Shown: in pieces, positions 8,662-17,099 of the stretch
Layout of the letters: every line of letters starts with the position of its first letter
How positions within the stretch are numbered: position 1 is the stretch's first letter
Assembly (NCBI RefSeq): GCF_030160635.1
Contig: NZ_BSOS01000005.1
Span: forward strand, 1 to 64,000
Origin: Acidocella aquatica
GTDB taxonomy: Bacteria; Pseudomonadota; Alphaproteobacteria; Acetobacterales; Acetobacteraceae
Reading direction: 5' to 3'
DNA length: 64,000 nt
Translations under genes and position numbers: made by a program
Notes under the pieces: generated by a model
What the model saw: only the letters and a program-made list of their open reading frames with translations
Database searches by the model: none
What the model was told of the DNA's origin: nothing

Positions 8662-9267
8662 TCAGGGCGTTTTTGGCAACACGTTCATATACACCGGGTC
8701 CTGCCGGTCACGCCGGCCGGGCAGGTTAAAATGCGCGAGATGGCCTTGCTGCGTAATGCGCGTGGAGGGCTGGCAGATATTCCACTCATTGGTGATCCTT
8801 CGGCGCAGAATCTTCCATTTGCCGTCGCGCTTCTCGAACAGGTCGATATACCGCCCGCCGCAGATATAATCCTGGGGAGAGTCGATCGTGCCCTTGGCCA
8901 CCTGCGCCTCGGCATAGGCGGGGCCAAAAAATCCGGTCACGGCATCAAGCCCGCCGTGGCATAGCTGATACGCCTGATAATAGCTCTCGGCGGTGGCAAA
9001 ATTGCCCTCGATCTCAATGGCCGAATGCGTGACGGTATGCATGCCGTCGATGAGAACCTCGGCCAGGCTGACCATGATCATATCGGCGAATTCATGCGCC
9101 GGGCCTGAGAACACGCCATGATCGTCGGTGCCGTCCGGGTGGTAGATCGATTTGAGCAGCTCGGCGTCCAGCCGGTCGATCGCGCGGCAATACAGGCTGA
9201 GAATTTGCTCAATTTCCTGGCGGTCCAGCACCAGTTGCAGTTTCGCCTCGTTCGCGCTCTGGGTCAT
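8662..9267 (-). CDS. SnoaL-like (NTF2-fold) protein
   Basis: 201 residues. The N-terminal LDRQEIEQILSLYCRAIDRL is typical of the SnoaL_4 group of NTF2-like cone-shaped folds, and GGRYIDLFEKRDGKWKI is the usual C-terminal strand pair. Family members include cyclases, dehydratases and isomerases acting on hydrophobic ketones. A GGAGGA site precedes ATG 9267. It is 138 nt upstream of the Rieske oxygenase gene on the same strand. Ring-hydroxylase beta subunits share the fold, but the N-terminal signature favours the SnoaL group. The C-terminal ~40 residues are Arg- and Pro-rich and unrecognised. Confidence 0.75.
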   Translation of the reverse strand: MTQSANEAKLQLVLDRQEIEQILSLYCRAIDRLDAELLKSIYHPDGTDDHGVFSGPAHEFADMIMVSLAEVLIDGMHTVTHSAIEIEGNFATAESYYQAYQLCHGGLDAVTGFFGPAYAEAQVAKGTIDSPQDYICGGRYIDLFEKRDGKWKILRRRITNEWNICQPSTRITQQGHLAHFNLPGRRDRQDPVYMNVLPKTP

Positions 9268-9373
9268 TGCTTCCTCCGGTCATATCCGCGCGCAGGCTAA
9301 CCGGCCAAGGAGAAAGGATCAAGGCATATGGTATATAAAGTTACGATATAACGGCGGCGTCTGGCGCCGTGCA

Positions 9374-9610
9374 TCAGAACGGCGGCTGCGCGGGCGGCGC
9401 TGCCTTGGTCTTGCGAAACAGCATGCCGGCCGCGAACAACACGGTCTTGAAGTCGAGCAGCTTGAGCGCCGCGCGCAGCTGGTCGGGCGTCAACACGGCA
9501 TGCACCGGCATCGCCCCCATGATCGTGCCTTCAATAATCAAATTACCTTCCTCGCGGCTAAAGCCCGAGACTTCCATCAGTTCCATGCCATCGCTGGTTT
9601 TGAGTTTCAT
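9374..9610 (-). CDS. Small hypothetical protein
   Basis: 78 residues, not recognised. The first half looks like a small beta-rich unit (MKLKTSDGMELMEVSGFSRE, then a strand ending GTIMGAMPVHA), followed by a helix starting LTPDQLRAAL and a Lys/Pro tail. No Cys motif or convincing membrane span. A GGAG site lies about 9 nt before the ATG. It begins 15 nt after the end of the CrtI-like gene and is probably cotranscribed with it, so it may be an accessory subunit of that oxidoreductase. Real gene probable because of its spacing and ribosome site. Confidence 0.6.
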   Translation of the reverse strand: MKLKTSDGMELMEVSGFSREEGNLIIEGTIMGAMPVHAVLTPDQLRAALKLLDFKTVLFAAGMLFRKTKAAPPAQPPF

Positions 9611-9624
9611 GATCCGTCTCCGGG

Positions 9625-11205
9625 TTAGATGGCGATAAAGCCGCGTTTGAGGTCGATCTTAAGGTCCTGGAACAAGGCAACGGCGGTCGCCCGCCCGCCA
9701 AGTGTCACCGCCCCGCCGGGATGCATGAACGGACCGGAGAGATACAGCCCCTCCACCCCCGGCACGCGGTAGCGCGCCAGTTCGGGGATCGGGCGGCGGC
9801 CCAAAATCGTCGCGGCCGATCCGCCGATGCCAAAAATATCGCCCAGCATCATGCTGTTGGAGTGGCGATGATGCGTCAGCGGCGTTTCCACATGGCGGGC
9901 GATGATGTTGCTGTCATCCAAGTTCGTGCAGTATTTCTTGGTCTCGTTCCACACCGCGTCCGCCACTTCCGCCTGCCGCTCGGCCCAGGCCTCGATCCCG
10001 CCATTGGCCCATTCGCGCGGCCCGAAATGATACAGATACATCGCCGCCTGCCCAGCCGGTGCGCGCGATGGATCTTTGTTGGTGTTAACGATCACCAGCG
10101 GGCTCAGCTGGTCCAGGTTCATGCCGCCCATGATGTAGTTATGGAACTGCTCGCGGCAGGCGCGCACATCCTTGTGCATCAGCTCGACGCAGAGCACGTC
10201 CTTATACTGCGGCCCGGCCTTGTATTCCGGCGCATGGGTCAGGGCAATCTGCTGGTTGATGGCGCCGTGGTCACTGAGCTTGGTCTGGCGCGCGGCCTTG
10301 ATGATATCTTCCGGGATGCCCGTGATATAGTCGCCCAGGCGCCAGGGGTGGATGCTGGCGATCACCGCGTCGCGCGCGGTGAGGATTTCACCATCCATCA
10401 TTTCCACGCCGGTGGCGCGTCCGCCCGAGACGATGACGCGTTTGACCTCGGCATTGGTGCGCACCTCGCCGCCGAATTCCTGCAGCGAGCCGATCAGCGC
10501 GTTGGTGAGGTTCTTGCTCCCGCCCTTTACGCAACCAGCCTCATAGCTGTGCGACATGCCGAGCAACATATGAAAGGTGATGCCGGTGCCCTTGGTTTCC
10601 GGGTTCATCATCATCTCGCCACACCACTTCATGAAGTGCAGCTTCAGCTCGATGCTCTCGAAATTATCTTCCAGCACATCATAAACGCTGCTGAGCAGCG
10701 AGGTGACGAGGCGGCGGCCGCTGGGGCTTTGCTCCAGCATGGCCACAAAGCCGCCGAAGGGCAGTGGCGGGGCGGCCATGCTGCGCGAGAGCAGCGGCAG
10801 CAGCGCCATCGCATCGGTGGCGATCTTACGGTAGGTTTCCGCATCGCGGGTGGAGAAATGCGCGATGGCCTCACAGGTTTTATCCAGGCTCTGGTAGCTG
10901 ATCAGGCCGGTACCGTCCTCGAATACGCTGGCGAAACTGGCCTCAAAGGGCACCAGCTCATAGCCATGCTTGGCCAGAGGCAGTTCACCATGGCTGATCG
11001 CGGGGTTGGGCAGACAGGCAACCAGCCCGGTCGCGTGCGGGTCATGCGTGAAACCGGGCGCGATGTTGATGGACACCACCCCACCCCCGCACTGGCTGTT
11101 TTTTTCCAGCACCAGAACTTTTTTCCCCGCCTTGGCCATATAGGCCGCCGCTGTCAGCGAGTTGCTGCCGCCGCCGACGACAAGAATATCATATGTTCCG
11201 CTCAC
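9625..11205 (-). CDS. NAD(P)/FAD-dependent oxidoreductase, phytoene desaturase (CrtI/PYROXD2)-like
   Basis: 526 residues from a GTG start (11203-11205) preceded by GGGAGAA. The N-terminal YDILVVGGGSNSLTAAAYMA is the dinucleotide-binding motif, followed by VLVLEKNSQCGGG. The C-terminal GLYLSGPFMHPGGAVTLGGR is the second FAD-contact region of CrtI-type amine-oxidase-fold enzymes. Such proteins desaturate or isomerise long hydrophobic substrates. It is divergent from the TetR at 11324, which probably controls it, and is followed by a small gene. Carotenoid synthesis is unlikely because no other crt gene is present. Substrate unknown. Confidence 0.85.
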   Translation of the reverse strand: MSGTYDILVVGGGSNSLTAAAYMAKAGKKVLVLEKNSQCGGGVVSINIAPGFTHDPHATGLVACLPNPAISHGELPLAKHGYELVPFEASFASVFEDGTGLISYQSLDKTCEAIAHFSTRDAETYRKIATDAMALLPLLSRSMAAPPLPFGGFVAMLEQSPSGRRLVTSLLSSVYDVLEDNFESIELKLHFMKWCGEMMMNPETKGTGITFHMLLGMSHSYEAGCVKGGSKNLTNALIGSLQEFGGEVRTNAEVKRVIVSGGRATGVEMMDGEILTARDAVIASIHPWRLGDYITGIPEDIIKAARQTKLSDHGAINQQIALTHAPEYKAGPQYKDVLCVELMHKDVRACREQFHNYIMGGMNLDQLSPLVIVNTNKDPSRAPAGQAAMYLYHFGPREWANGGIEAWAERQAEVADAVWNETKKYCTNLDDSNIIARHVETPLTHHRHSNSMMLGDIFGIGGSAATILGRRPIPELARYRVPGVEGLYLSGPFMHPGGAVTLGGRATAVALFQDLKIDLKRGFIAI

Positions 11206-11323
11206 TTTGTTTCTCCCGCAATCAGCGCCTTTGGGTCGCCGTCCGGGTACAGCCCCGGCATTAATTCAACGCTTGTTTATTTATCCGGGTGGCGTATTCA
11301 GTGTCAAGCGATATTATCAGCCG

Positions 11324-11971
11324 ATGCATAAGGGAGAGAGCGATTTGGCGCCGGTGAAGGAAACAAAACGGCGCGGGCGTCCGGCCAAGGCGGCGGCGCT
11401 GCGTTCGGACCAGATCTTGCCGGCGGCGCTGGCGGCCTTCGCGCACCATGGCTTCGAGGGCGCCAACCTGCGCCAGATCGCGGTGGAGGCCGGCATCGAC
11501 GTCTCCCTCATCGCCCACCGGTATGGCTCCAAGCTGGAACTATGGAAGGCGGTGGTTGACGATCTGGCCGCCAGATTCCTGCGCGAATTGCCGGAAATCG
11601 CCGAGCACGGCCCGGCGCTGCACAATGTCATGGAGCAATTGATCGACCTGGTCTGCGATACCCCGCAGCTTTCGATGTTCCTGGTCAAGGAAGTGGCGCA
11701 GCAGGGCGAACGGTTCGAGTATTTCTACGAACGGCTGATCCGCCCGGTGCATGATTTTTTCCTGCCATTGATCCGCACGGCGCCGCCCGAACCGATGGCC
11801 GAACCGATAGATCCTGATTTCTTCTTCTTTTCCCTCACCGGCTCGATCGCGATTTCCGTGGTGATGCGCCCATTTATCGGCCGGTTCTCAAATGCCGCGC
11901 AAGACGAATCACAGTTCCGCCGCGAGCTGAAGCGCACCCTGTTACAGAACAAGGGGCTTGGCCTGGGTTAA
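11324..11971 (+). CDS. TetR-family transcriptional regulator
   Basis: 215 residues from ATG 11324. The DNA-binding domain reads RSDQILPAALAAFAHHGFEG then LRQIAVEAGIDVSLIAHRYG. An alternative TTG start at 11345, seven codons in, has a better ribosome site (AGGGAGAG, 11331-11338) and may be the true one. The N terminus is basic (KRRGRPAK), as often seen in TetR proteins. It is transcribed divergently from the CrtI-like gene with about 120 bp between, in which CGCTTG (11270-11275) and CAAGCG (11305-11310) form a weak dyad. Probable local repressor; ligand unknown. Confidence 0.88.
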   Translation: MHKGESDLAPVKETKRRGRPAKAAALRSDQILPAALAAFAHHGFEGANLRQIAVEAGIDVSLIAHRYGSKLELWKAVVDDLAARFLRELPEIAEHGPALHNVMEQLIDLVCDTPQLSMFLVKEVAQQGERFEYFYERLIRPVHDFFLPLIRTAPPEPMAEPIDPDFFFFSLTGSIAISVVMRPFIGRFSNAAQDESQFRRELKRTLLQNKGLGLG

Positions 11972-12849
11972 CTTACCAACAGGCGTGCGCGCAGACGCTG
12001 TTGCGTGGCGTGGTCCAGCCCGAGGCCGTTCTCGAAATAACCCGTCATGCCGCCGAAAGCCGTGGTGGCCGTGTTGAAGGCGGCATGCAAATATTCAGCT
12101 CTGGCGCCAAACAGGTCGCGGGCGATCGCCGGGTCGCCGCCCTGATCGGTGAAGCGCGTGATATAGGCCTGATATTCGGGGAGAATATACTCGTTGGTCC
12201 GCAAATAATCCTGATACACCGTATCCACCGGCACCCCGAGCAAGGTGAGCAGCGCGGCGGCGGCCCAGCCGGTGCGGTCCTTGCCCGCGGTGCAATGGAA
12301 CAGTTGCGGCCCCGCGCCATCGCTCAGCGCCAGGAACAAGGCGCGGTATGATTGGCGCGCGCTCGGCAGCATGACGAACTGCCGGTAGGTCTGCACCCCG
12401 AACGCGGCCATCTTGCCGTTGCCCAGCGCCGCATTGGCCTGCTTTGGCGTGGCCAGCAGCGTGGTGATGTTGGCGGGGATGCCCCCCTTGGCGTCTGCCA
12501 GCACATTGAGCCAGATCTCCGCCGTGCCGGGGGGCAATTCGTCAGGCCGTTGTGCGCGTTCGGGCTGGGTGCGCAGGTCGAACACCTGGGCAAGGTCCAG
12601 CGCCGCCAGTTTCGGTATATCCTGGGCCGCAACAGGATCCAGTTTTTCCGAGCGGTAGACAAGACCGCGGCGCACGTTTCCTTGAGGCGCCGCATAGCCG
12701 CCGAGGTCGCGCAGATTGGGGACCGAGGCGAGCCCAAGACTACTGCCCGGCGCCGCGGCAACCTGCGCCATGGCGATGAAACGCCGGCCGGAGGGCAGCC
12801 CCGCCAAGCCAAGCGGCGCGGCGGCGGTAAGCAGGTCACGTCTCTTCAT
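11968..12849 (-). CDS. Secreted protein-tyrosine/dual-specificity phosphatase-like protein
   Basis: 293 residues. The N terminus MKRRDLLTAAAPLGLAGLPS resembles a twin-arginine export signal. The mature part has NLRDLGGY, typical of the Y_phosphatase3 family, and the P-loop HCTAGKDRTG (CX5R with Cys and Arg present). These enzymes hydrolyse phosphotyrosine or phosphoinositides; bacterial members are usually periplasmic or secreted. It converges on the TetR gene with a 4-nt overlap at 11968-11971. No obvious link to the catabolic genes. Confidence 0.88.
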   Translation of the reverse strand: MKRRDLLTAAAPLGLAGLPSGRRFIAMAQVAAAPGSSLGLASVPNLRDLGGYAAPQGNVRRGLVYRSEKLDPVAAQDIPKLAALDLAQVFDLRTQPERAQRPDELPPGTAEIWLNVLADAKGGIPANITTLLATPKQANAALGNGKMAAFGVQTYRQFVMLPSARQSYRALFLALSDGAGPQLFHCTAGKDRTGWAAAALLTLLGVPVDTVYQDYLRTNEYILPEYQAYITRFTDQGGDPAIARDLFGARAEYLHAAFNTATTAFGGMTGYFENGLGLDHATQQRLRARLLVS

Positions 12850-12935
12850 AGGGCAATCCTGAGCCGGGAGTCAGAAAACTGATAAATGACTTTCTACCAG
12901 GACAGACCTAGAGAAATTATGACGGTTCGATGACT

Positions 12936-13742
12936 TCAGGCCGGGGCGCCAAACGCGGCGAGCTGTTCGTGCTGAATGCCTTCAATCACCTCGCGGAATT
13001 CAGGATGCGTGAAAATATAGAATTCGCCGGATTTAACCGCCCGCGCCACGCTGGCACCGATCTCATCCGGCGCCATGCCCTTCGCCAGCGCGGCGGCAAA
13101 AGCGGCGGTGTCCGTGGCATCGCGGCTCGCATCGGGTAAATGCTGTTGCGAGGTGGCGGCCAGCCGCGTGGCGGCATAGCCGGGGCAAAGCACCGAAATG
13201 CCGATGCGGCTGCCTTCCAGCTCCGCCCGCAGGCTCTGCGCCAGGGCCAGGGCCGCGAATTTCGAGGCGCTATAGGCGGCGGTCTGCGCGGTGGCGAGCA
13301 GCCCGGCCATGGAGACGGTGTTGACGATATGCGCCTCCTCGCCGCTGGCGCGCATTTCCGGCAAAAAGATGCGCAGCGCGTGCAGATGCGCGTCCAGATT
13401 GATGCCAAACAGCCAGCGCCAGGTCTGCGGGTCGATATCCTCCACCGGCCCGCCGGCGGCGAACACCCCGGCATTGTTGCAGAGGATACGCACCGGGCCG
13501 AAAACCTGCTCCGCTTGTGCCTTCGCGCGGGGCCAGGCGGCCGGGTCGGCCACATCAAAACTCAGCGCCAGGGTTTGCGCGCCGTCCGCCGCCAGGGCGG
13601 CCGCGGATTTTTCCACCTCGGCGGTGTCGATATCCGCGAGCACAACCCGCGCCCCCTCCCGCGCCAGGGCCCTGGCGATGCCCAGGCCGATACCGCCAGC
13701 GGCACCGGTGATGAACGCGGTTTTGTTTTGAATATCGAGCAT
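12936..13742 (-). CDS. Short-chain dehydrogenase/reductase (SDR)
   Basis: 268 residues with GAAGGIGLGIARAL (cofactor), NNAGVFAAGG, and the catalytic triad region ending YSASKFAAL. DIDTAEVEK after the second strand suggests NAD(H) preference through an acidic residue. A GGAGACG sequence precedes ATG 13742. It is monocistronic, divergent from the small ABM-like gene at 13913. Probably oxidises a hydroxylated intermediate, but nothing in the sequence fixes the substrate. Confidence 0.88.
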   Translation of the reverse strand: MLDIQNKTAFITGAAGGIGLGIARALAREGARVVLADIDTAEVEKSAAALAADGAQTLALSFDVADPAAWPRAKAQAEQVFGPVRILCNNAGVFAAGGPVEDIDPQTWRWLFGINLDAHLHALRIFLPEMRASGEEAHIVNTVSMAGLLATAQTAAYSASKFAALALAQSLRAELEGSRIGISVLCPGYAATRLAATSQQHLPDASRDATDTAAFAAALAKGMAPDEIGASVARAVKSGEFYIFTHPEFREVIEGIQHEQLAAFGAPA

Positions 13743-13912
13743 CAGCGTCTCCGTGGGGCTTTATTTCTTGGCGGTCATCCTACCGCGCCCGCTTGCATCT
13801 AGCCAGTCGTAATTATGCGTATTATCATCATGCCCACCACAACAAACGCCTGAAACGGGCGTCCCGGCGGATAAAACCCCGCTCTGACTGCTCATACCCA
13901 AGGAGAAACCCC

Positions 13913-14311
13913 ATGCCCGCGCCTATTGTCACCCACGCCAACGCCTTTGTCTCCCGCTGGAGCGTAAAGCCCGAAAAACGCGAGGAATTCATCGCCGCCT
14001 TCAACGCATTGTGGCAAGGTGCCGCGGACCAGATGGCCGAAGTCACCAACTTCGTCTTCTATGGCTGGGGCCGCGATGAAAACGAGTTCGTCGCCATCGA
14101 ATCATGGAAAAGCGAGGAAATCGTCGCCATGGTCCGCCAGTCCGAAGGCTTTAAAACCGCCGTCACCCACCTCCTCAGCTGCTCCAGCAAGCCAATGGTC
14201 ATGGAAGTCTACAGCCCCTGGGAAGGTGCGCGCAGCGTGTTCGACATCTACCCAGCCGGCCCCTCCCAAGTGCACCCCGCCTCCGGCGCCATCAACGCCG
14301 TCTTCGTGTGA
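13913..14311 (+). CDS. Small antibiotic biosynthesis monooxygenase (ABM)-like protein
   Basis: 132 residues from ATG 13913 with AAGGAG 8 nt upstream. The pattern FVSRWSVKPEKREEFIAAFN followed by a central FVFYGWGRDENEFVAIESWK and a KSEE...HL helix fits the dimeric alpha/beta barrel ABM fold. Such proteins are small cofactor-free monooxygenases or stress proteins. The C-terminal ~30 residues (FDIYPAGPSQVHP) extend beyond the usual ~100-residue domain. It converges on the thioesterase gene, with a hairpin between them. Confidence 0.65.
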   Translation: MPAPIVTHANAFVSRWSVKPEKREEFIAAFNALWQGAADQMAEVTNFVFYGWGRDENEFVAIESWKSEEIVAMVRQSEGFKTAVTHLLSCSSKPMVMEVYSPWEGARSVFDIYPAGPSQVHPASGAINAVFV

Positions 14312-14335
14312 ACGGGAGCTGGTAAAGGGAGGCAA

Positions 14336-14360
14336 GGCCAGGGGGCGCCGCCCCTTGGCC
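14336..14360. terminator. Hairpin between convergent genes
   Basis: GGCCAGGGGGC (14336-14346) and GCCCCTTGGCC (14350-14360) form an 11-bp stem with one G-T pair and a 3-nt loop, between the convergent ABM-like and thioesterase genes. The core GGCCAAGGGGC is shared with the hairpins at 25990-26050 and 57144-57297. Probable bidirectional terminator. Confidence 0.6.
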
Positions 14361-14383
14361 TCACTTCCTCCTATCATCTCAGT

Positions 14384-15265
14384 TCAGCCGCGAGGCGTTT
14401 GCAGGCCCTCCTGGGCGGTGGAGGCGATGAGATTGCCCTGGCGGTCGTAGATGAGGCCGCGGGAGAGGTTGACGCCGTTACGCGCGTTGGGGCTTTCGGT
14501 GTCGTAGAGCAGCCATTCGTCGGCGCGGGCGGGGCGGTGGAACCACATGGCGTGGTCCAGGCTGGCGACCTCGAAATGTTCGTCAAGGAAGACCGAGCGG
14601 TGCGGGGCGAGGGCCGCCGCGATCAGGAAGTAGTCCGAGAGGTAAGCGAGAACCTGCTGGTGCGCCTGTGGGTTATCCGTGCTGGCGGCGCTGGGCACGC
14701 GAACCCAGAAGCGTATGCGCGGGGCGTCCGCGCGTTGCATCACAGCGCGGCCAGCCACCGGGCGGACCTCGATGGGGTAGGTGTGCGACAGCCGGGTGAG
14801 GCCGGTCGGCAGTTCGACGCCGCTGGCCCGGGCGATATCGGCGAGGCTTTCCAATTCCTCAGGCGGCGGCGCGGCGGGGGCAGCGGTCTGGTGTTCGAAG
14901 CCCGGCTGCGGGTGGAAGAACGAGCAGCTCAGCACAAAAATGGTTTTGCCGTTTTGCGTGGCGATAACGCGGCGGGTGGCGAACCGGCGGCCGTCGCGCG
15001 CGCGTTCCACCGCGAAGGCCACGCGCGCGCCGACGGTGCCCGCGCGCAGGAAGTAGGCGTGCAGCGAGTGCATGGTGAGACCGGTAACGGTTGCCGCCGC
15101 CGCGGCCGCCGCCTGTCCCAGAACCTGGCCGCCAAACAGGTGGCCGTTGAGGTTGATCTGGTTATAGCGGCTTATGAACACGTCGCCACCGGCCGGCTCG
15201 AGGTCCAGCAGGGCGAGGACATTCTGTTCAGTCCAGGGCAGGGGGGCTTCGTTGATCGAGGTCAT
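14384..15265 (-). CDS. tesB: Acyl-CoA thioesterase II (TesB type)
   Basis: 293 residues with the double hot-dog layout of TesB: an N-terminal FISRYNQINLNGHLFGGQVLGQA, central GARVAFAVERARDGRRFATR, and the C-terminal block HAMWFHRPARADEWLLYDTE then GLIYDRQGNLIAS. It hydrolyses acyl-CoA to free acid and CoA in the cytoplasm. Length matches the family (~285-290). ATG 15265 opens the frame without a strong ribosome site. In this island it could release stalled CoA intermediates. Confidence 0.92.
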   Translation of the reverse strand: MTSINEAPLPWTEQNVLALLDLEPAGGDVFISRYNQINLNGHLFGGQVLGQAAAAAAATVTGLTMHSLHAYFLRAGTVGARVAFAVERARDGRRFATRRVIATQNGKTIFVLSCSFFHPQPGFEHQTAAPAAPPPEELESLADIARASGVELPTGLTRLSHTYPIEVRPVAGRAVMQRADAPRIRFWVRVPSAASTDNPQAHQQVLAYLSDYFLIAAALAPHRSVFLDEHFEVASLDHAMWFHRPARADEWLLYDTESPNARNGVNLSRGLIYDRQGNLIASTAQEGLQTPRG

Positions 15266-15352
15266 GTAATCAGCTGGTTTCCATTCATGCTGGCCCGCTA
15301 TAACTGATACCCGCCGCCGGCGGCCAGTGATCGCCCGGCTGCGGCAAAATGA

Positions 15353-15904
15353 TCAGGCCGCGCGGCGCGGCAGGGCCAGCAGCGCCAGCGAGAGGATGAC
15401 GGGCAGGAAGCCGAGCGCATAGCCAAGCACGGGCACAAGCGCCCCGCCGGACTGGCGCAGCCCCAGCGCGAGATAAACAGCCGCGGCGGCAGCACCCAGG
15501 CCGCAAAGCGCGCGCATCAGCGCGGGCAGGCGCATTGGCGCCGGGGCGGTGGCGCCGGGCGCGTGGCGGCCGAGGAAGAAGCGGGACCAGTCACTATCGG
15601 CCTGATACGCGGCGCGCAACACATAAGCCGCGATGACGATATTCCCCCACCAGGCTGCCATCCACACCCAGGCGACGGTATTCAGCACCCGCCCGCCTCG
15701 TTCACGGAAAATCACCCACGACATGGTAAGCACCAGCCCCATCACCAGATCGTTGTTGATGAAAGTCTGCCAGGGGTCGCGCGCCCCCGCGAGAAACGTG
15801 TCGAACCCAACCCCGTGTCCCATGCCGCTGTTGAGGCTGACGTTCAGCACATTGCCGCACATAATCAGGAACACGAGCCCAGCGATGATTTTCACCGTTT
15901 TCAT
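15353..15904 (-). CDS. Multi-pass membrane protein, unknown function
   Basis: 183 residues from ATG 15904, whose ATGA overlaps the stop of the upstream DUF7064-like gene, showing translational coupling. Hydrophobic stretches begin at residues ~5 (KIIAGLVFLIMCGNVL), ~50 (DLVMGLVLTMSWVIF), ~75 (VAWVWMAAWWGNIVIAAYVL), and two more follow in the C-terminal third, suggesting 4-5 membrane spans. No family was recognised. The coupling implies a joint role with the DUF7064-like protein, perhaps in handling a hydrophobic substrate at the inner membrane. Confidence 0.75.
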   Translation of the reverse strand: MKTVKIIAGLVFLIMCGNVLNVSLNSGMGHGVGFDTFLAGARDPWQTFINNDLVMGLVLTMSWVIFRERGGRVLNTVAWVWMAAWWGNIVIAAYVLRAAYQADSDWSRFFLGRHAPGATAPAPMRLPALMRALCGLGAAAAAVYLALGLRQSGGALVPVLGYALGFLPVILSLALLALPRRAA

Positions 15905-16893
15905 GGCTGCGTCATCCGGTAGACGTATTCGTTCCACTGCACTTCCTGCGAGTCGCCATAACCCTTGCGCCCGTTCCAGTCCCATTCCACCAGCCCGAGG
16001 TGGCAGTTCATGTTGGACCAGCCCGACCAGGCGGTCTGCGCGATGATCCTGCCGGTCATCCGGTAGACCTCGCCCGCGCTGTCCGTGAACTCATATTCAT
16101 GGTTCAGCGGGCGGCAGAGCGGAAATTCGCGCCGCGTGATCTTGCTCGCGCTCACAATGCGGCGCTGCTCGCCCTTCACCACCACCCAGCCGTCGTTGAA
16201 AATGCGGGCAGGGGCCTGCATGCGCCCGGCCCAGTCCGGGTTGCGGCCCGGATCGTCATGCGCGCCCACATTAAAGGCGAAATCGGCGCCGAACGTGCCG
16301 GTCACCCAGGTATAGGGCGGCACCGGCGCATGGCTTTCCGGGCGTGGCTCGGCCCAGGAGCGGTCGCGCACCGCGTGGCAGTCCACGGCATATTCCTTGC
16401 CACGCAGCAACAGCCGCCCGGTGACATGCATCACCTGCTCGAAATGCTTGTTGTTGGCGCGCATGACCGGCACGCCAGCGGCCTTCAGCTCCACATCCAC
16501 GGCGCTCTGCCGGCTGGGGTCGTCAAAGGTGAGCCGCAGATGCTCCAGCGGTTTCAGCGCCCGCACCCGCAGCCCGTTGGGCAGCGCGATATCATCGCCC
16601 GCGCCGACCACGGCGCTCGACATATAGTCGCGCATCTCGAACACCTCGCAGCCGAGATGGCTGGTCTTGATCCCCTGGTAGATGAACAACCCGCCGGTGA
16701 CGACTTTAAGGTTGGGATGTACCCAGCAATAGGCGTAGCAGTTGATCGCGGCTTCCGGCACATGAAAGTTCCAGAACCACGTCTCGGTGAGCGAGTCTTC
16801 CGGCCCGCCGGTGCCGTGGAATAATTCGTCAACCGCCTGGTGCGTGCCAAAGCCGCCGCCAAGGTTGCTGTTCCAGTCGGTATCGTTGGCCAT
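15901..16893 (-). CDS. DUF7064-like protein, paralogue 1
   Basis: 330 residues of an uncharacterised family I associate with DUF7064/DUF7065 and, more distantly, with CrtC/AttH lipocalin-like proteins. Visible hallmarks are NFHVPEAAINCYAYCWVHP (43-61), KHFEQVMHVTGRLLLRGKEY (149-168) and the RDRSW motif (176-180). The last third contains an Arg/Trp-rich beta region. It shares NxxxPEAxxxC and RDRSW with the protein at 54144 and RD(H)SW with that at 29065. Each copy lies next to catabolic oxygenase or kinase genes. Family membership is from memory; function unknown. Confidence 0.6.
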   Translation of the reverse strand: MANDTDWNSNLGGGFGTHQAVDELFHGTGGPEDSLTETWFWNFHVPEAAINCYAYCWVHPNLKVVTGGLFIYQGIKTSHLGCEVFEMRDYMSSAVVGAGDDIALPNGLRVRALKPLEHLRLTFDDPSRQSAVDVELKAAGVPVMRANNKHFEQVMHVTGRLLLRGKEYAVDCHAVRDRSWAEPRPESHAPVPPYTWVTGTFGADFAFNVGAHDDPGRNPDWAGRMQAPARIFNDGWVVVKGEQRRIVSASKITRREFPLCRPLNHEYEFTDSAGEVYRMTGRIIAQTAWSGWSNMNCHLGLVEWDWNGRKGYGDSQEVQWNEYVYRMTQP

Positions 16894-16920
16894 GGTGTCC
16901 CCGCTGTTTGCTTAAGGTCG

Positions 16921-16943
16921 CTTATATACGGTACGCTAGACCT
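16921..16943 (+). promoter_or_regulatory. GTACGCT site in divergent promoter region
   Basis: TACGGTACGCT (16927-16937) lies between the minus-strand DUF7064-like gene and the plus-strand SDR gene. The same 11-mer occurs at 18849-18859. Both copies are also close to a TTATATAC string. The remaining gap (to 17099) contains GTTAGCTAGCAAC (17020-17032) but no gene. Confidence 0.4.
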
Positions 16944-17099
16944 CCGTTAGCCGCCGGGCAAGAGTTGAAAATGCAAATTGCGGAACGCCAATCTCCGCTT
17001 GCGGATTGCCGGGAAATATAGTTAGCTAGCAACTGATAAATTATATGTACGAAACCGGACGTGATTCCATAAACCCGGGCAGGCAAAACGGAGGAAACC

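Noticed and set aside
8662-9267. SnoaL-like protein as ring-hydroxylase beta subunit
   Set aside because: Same fold, but the LDRQEIEQILSLYCRAIDRL signature fits SnoaL-type proteins, and a beta subunit gene normally directly follows the alpha gene.
9625-11205. Carotenoid desaturase role for the CrtI-like enzyme
   Set aside because: No other carotenoid gene is present; position among oxygenases suggests catabolism.
9721-11331. 536-codon open frame antisense to the CrtI-like gene
   Set aside because: Low-complexity, His/Arg/Gly-rich with no motif; a by-product of high-GC codon bias opposite a clear gene.
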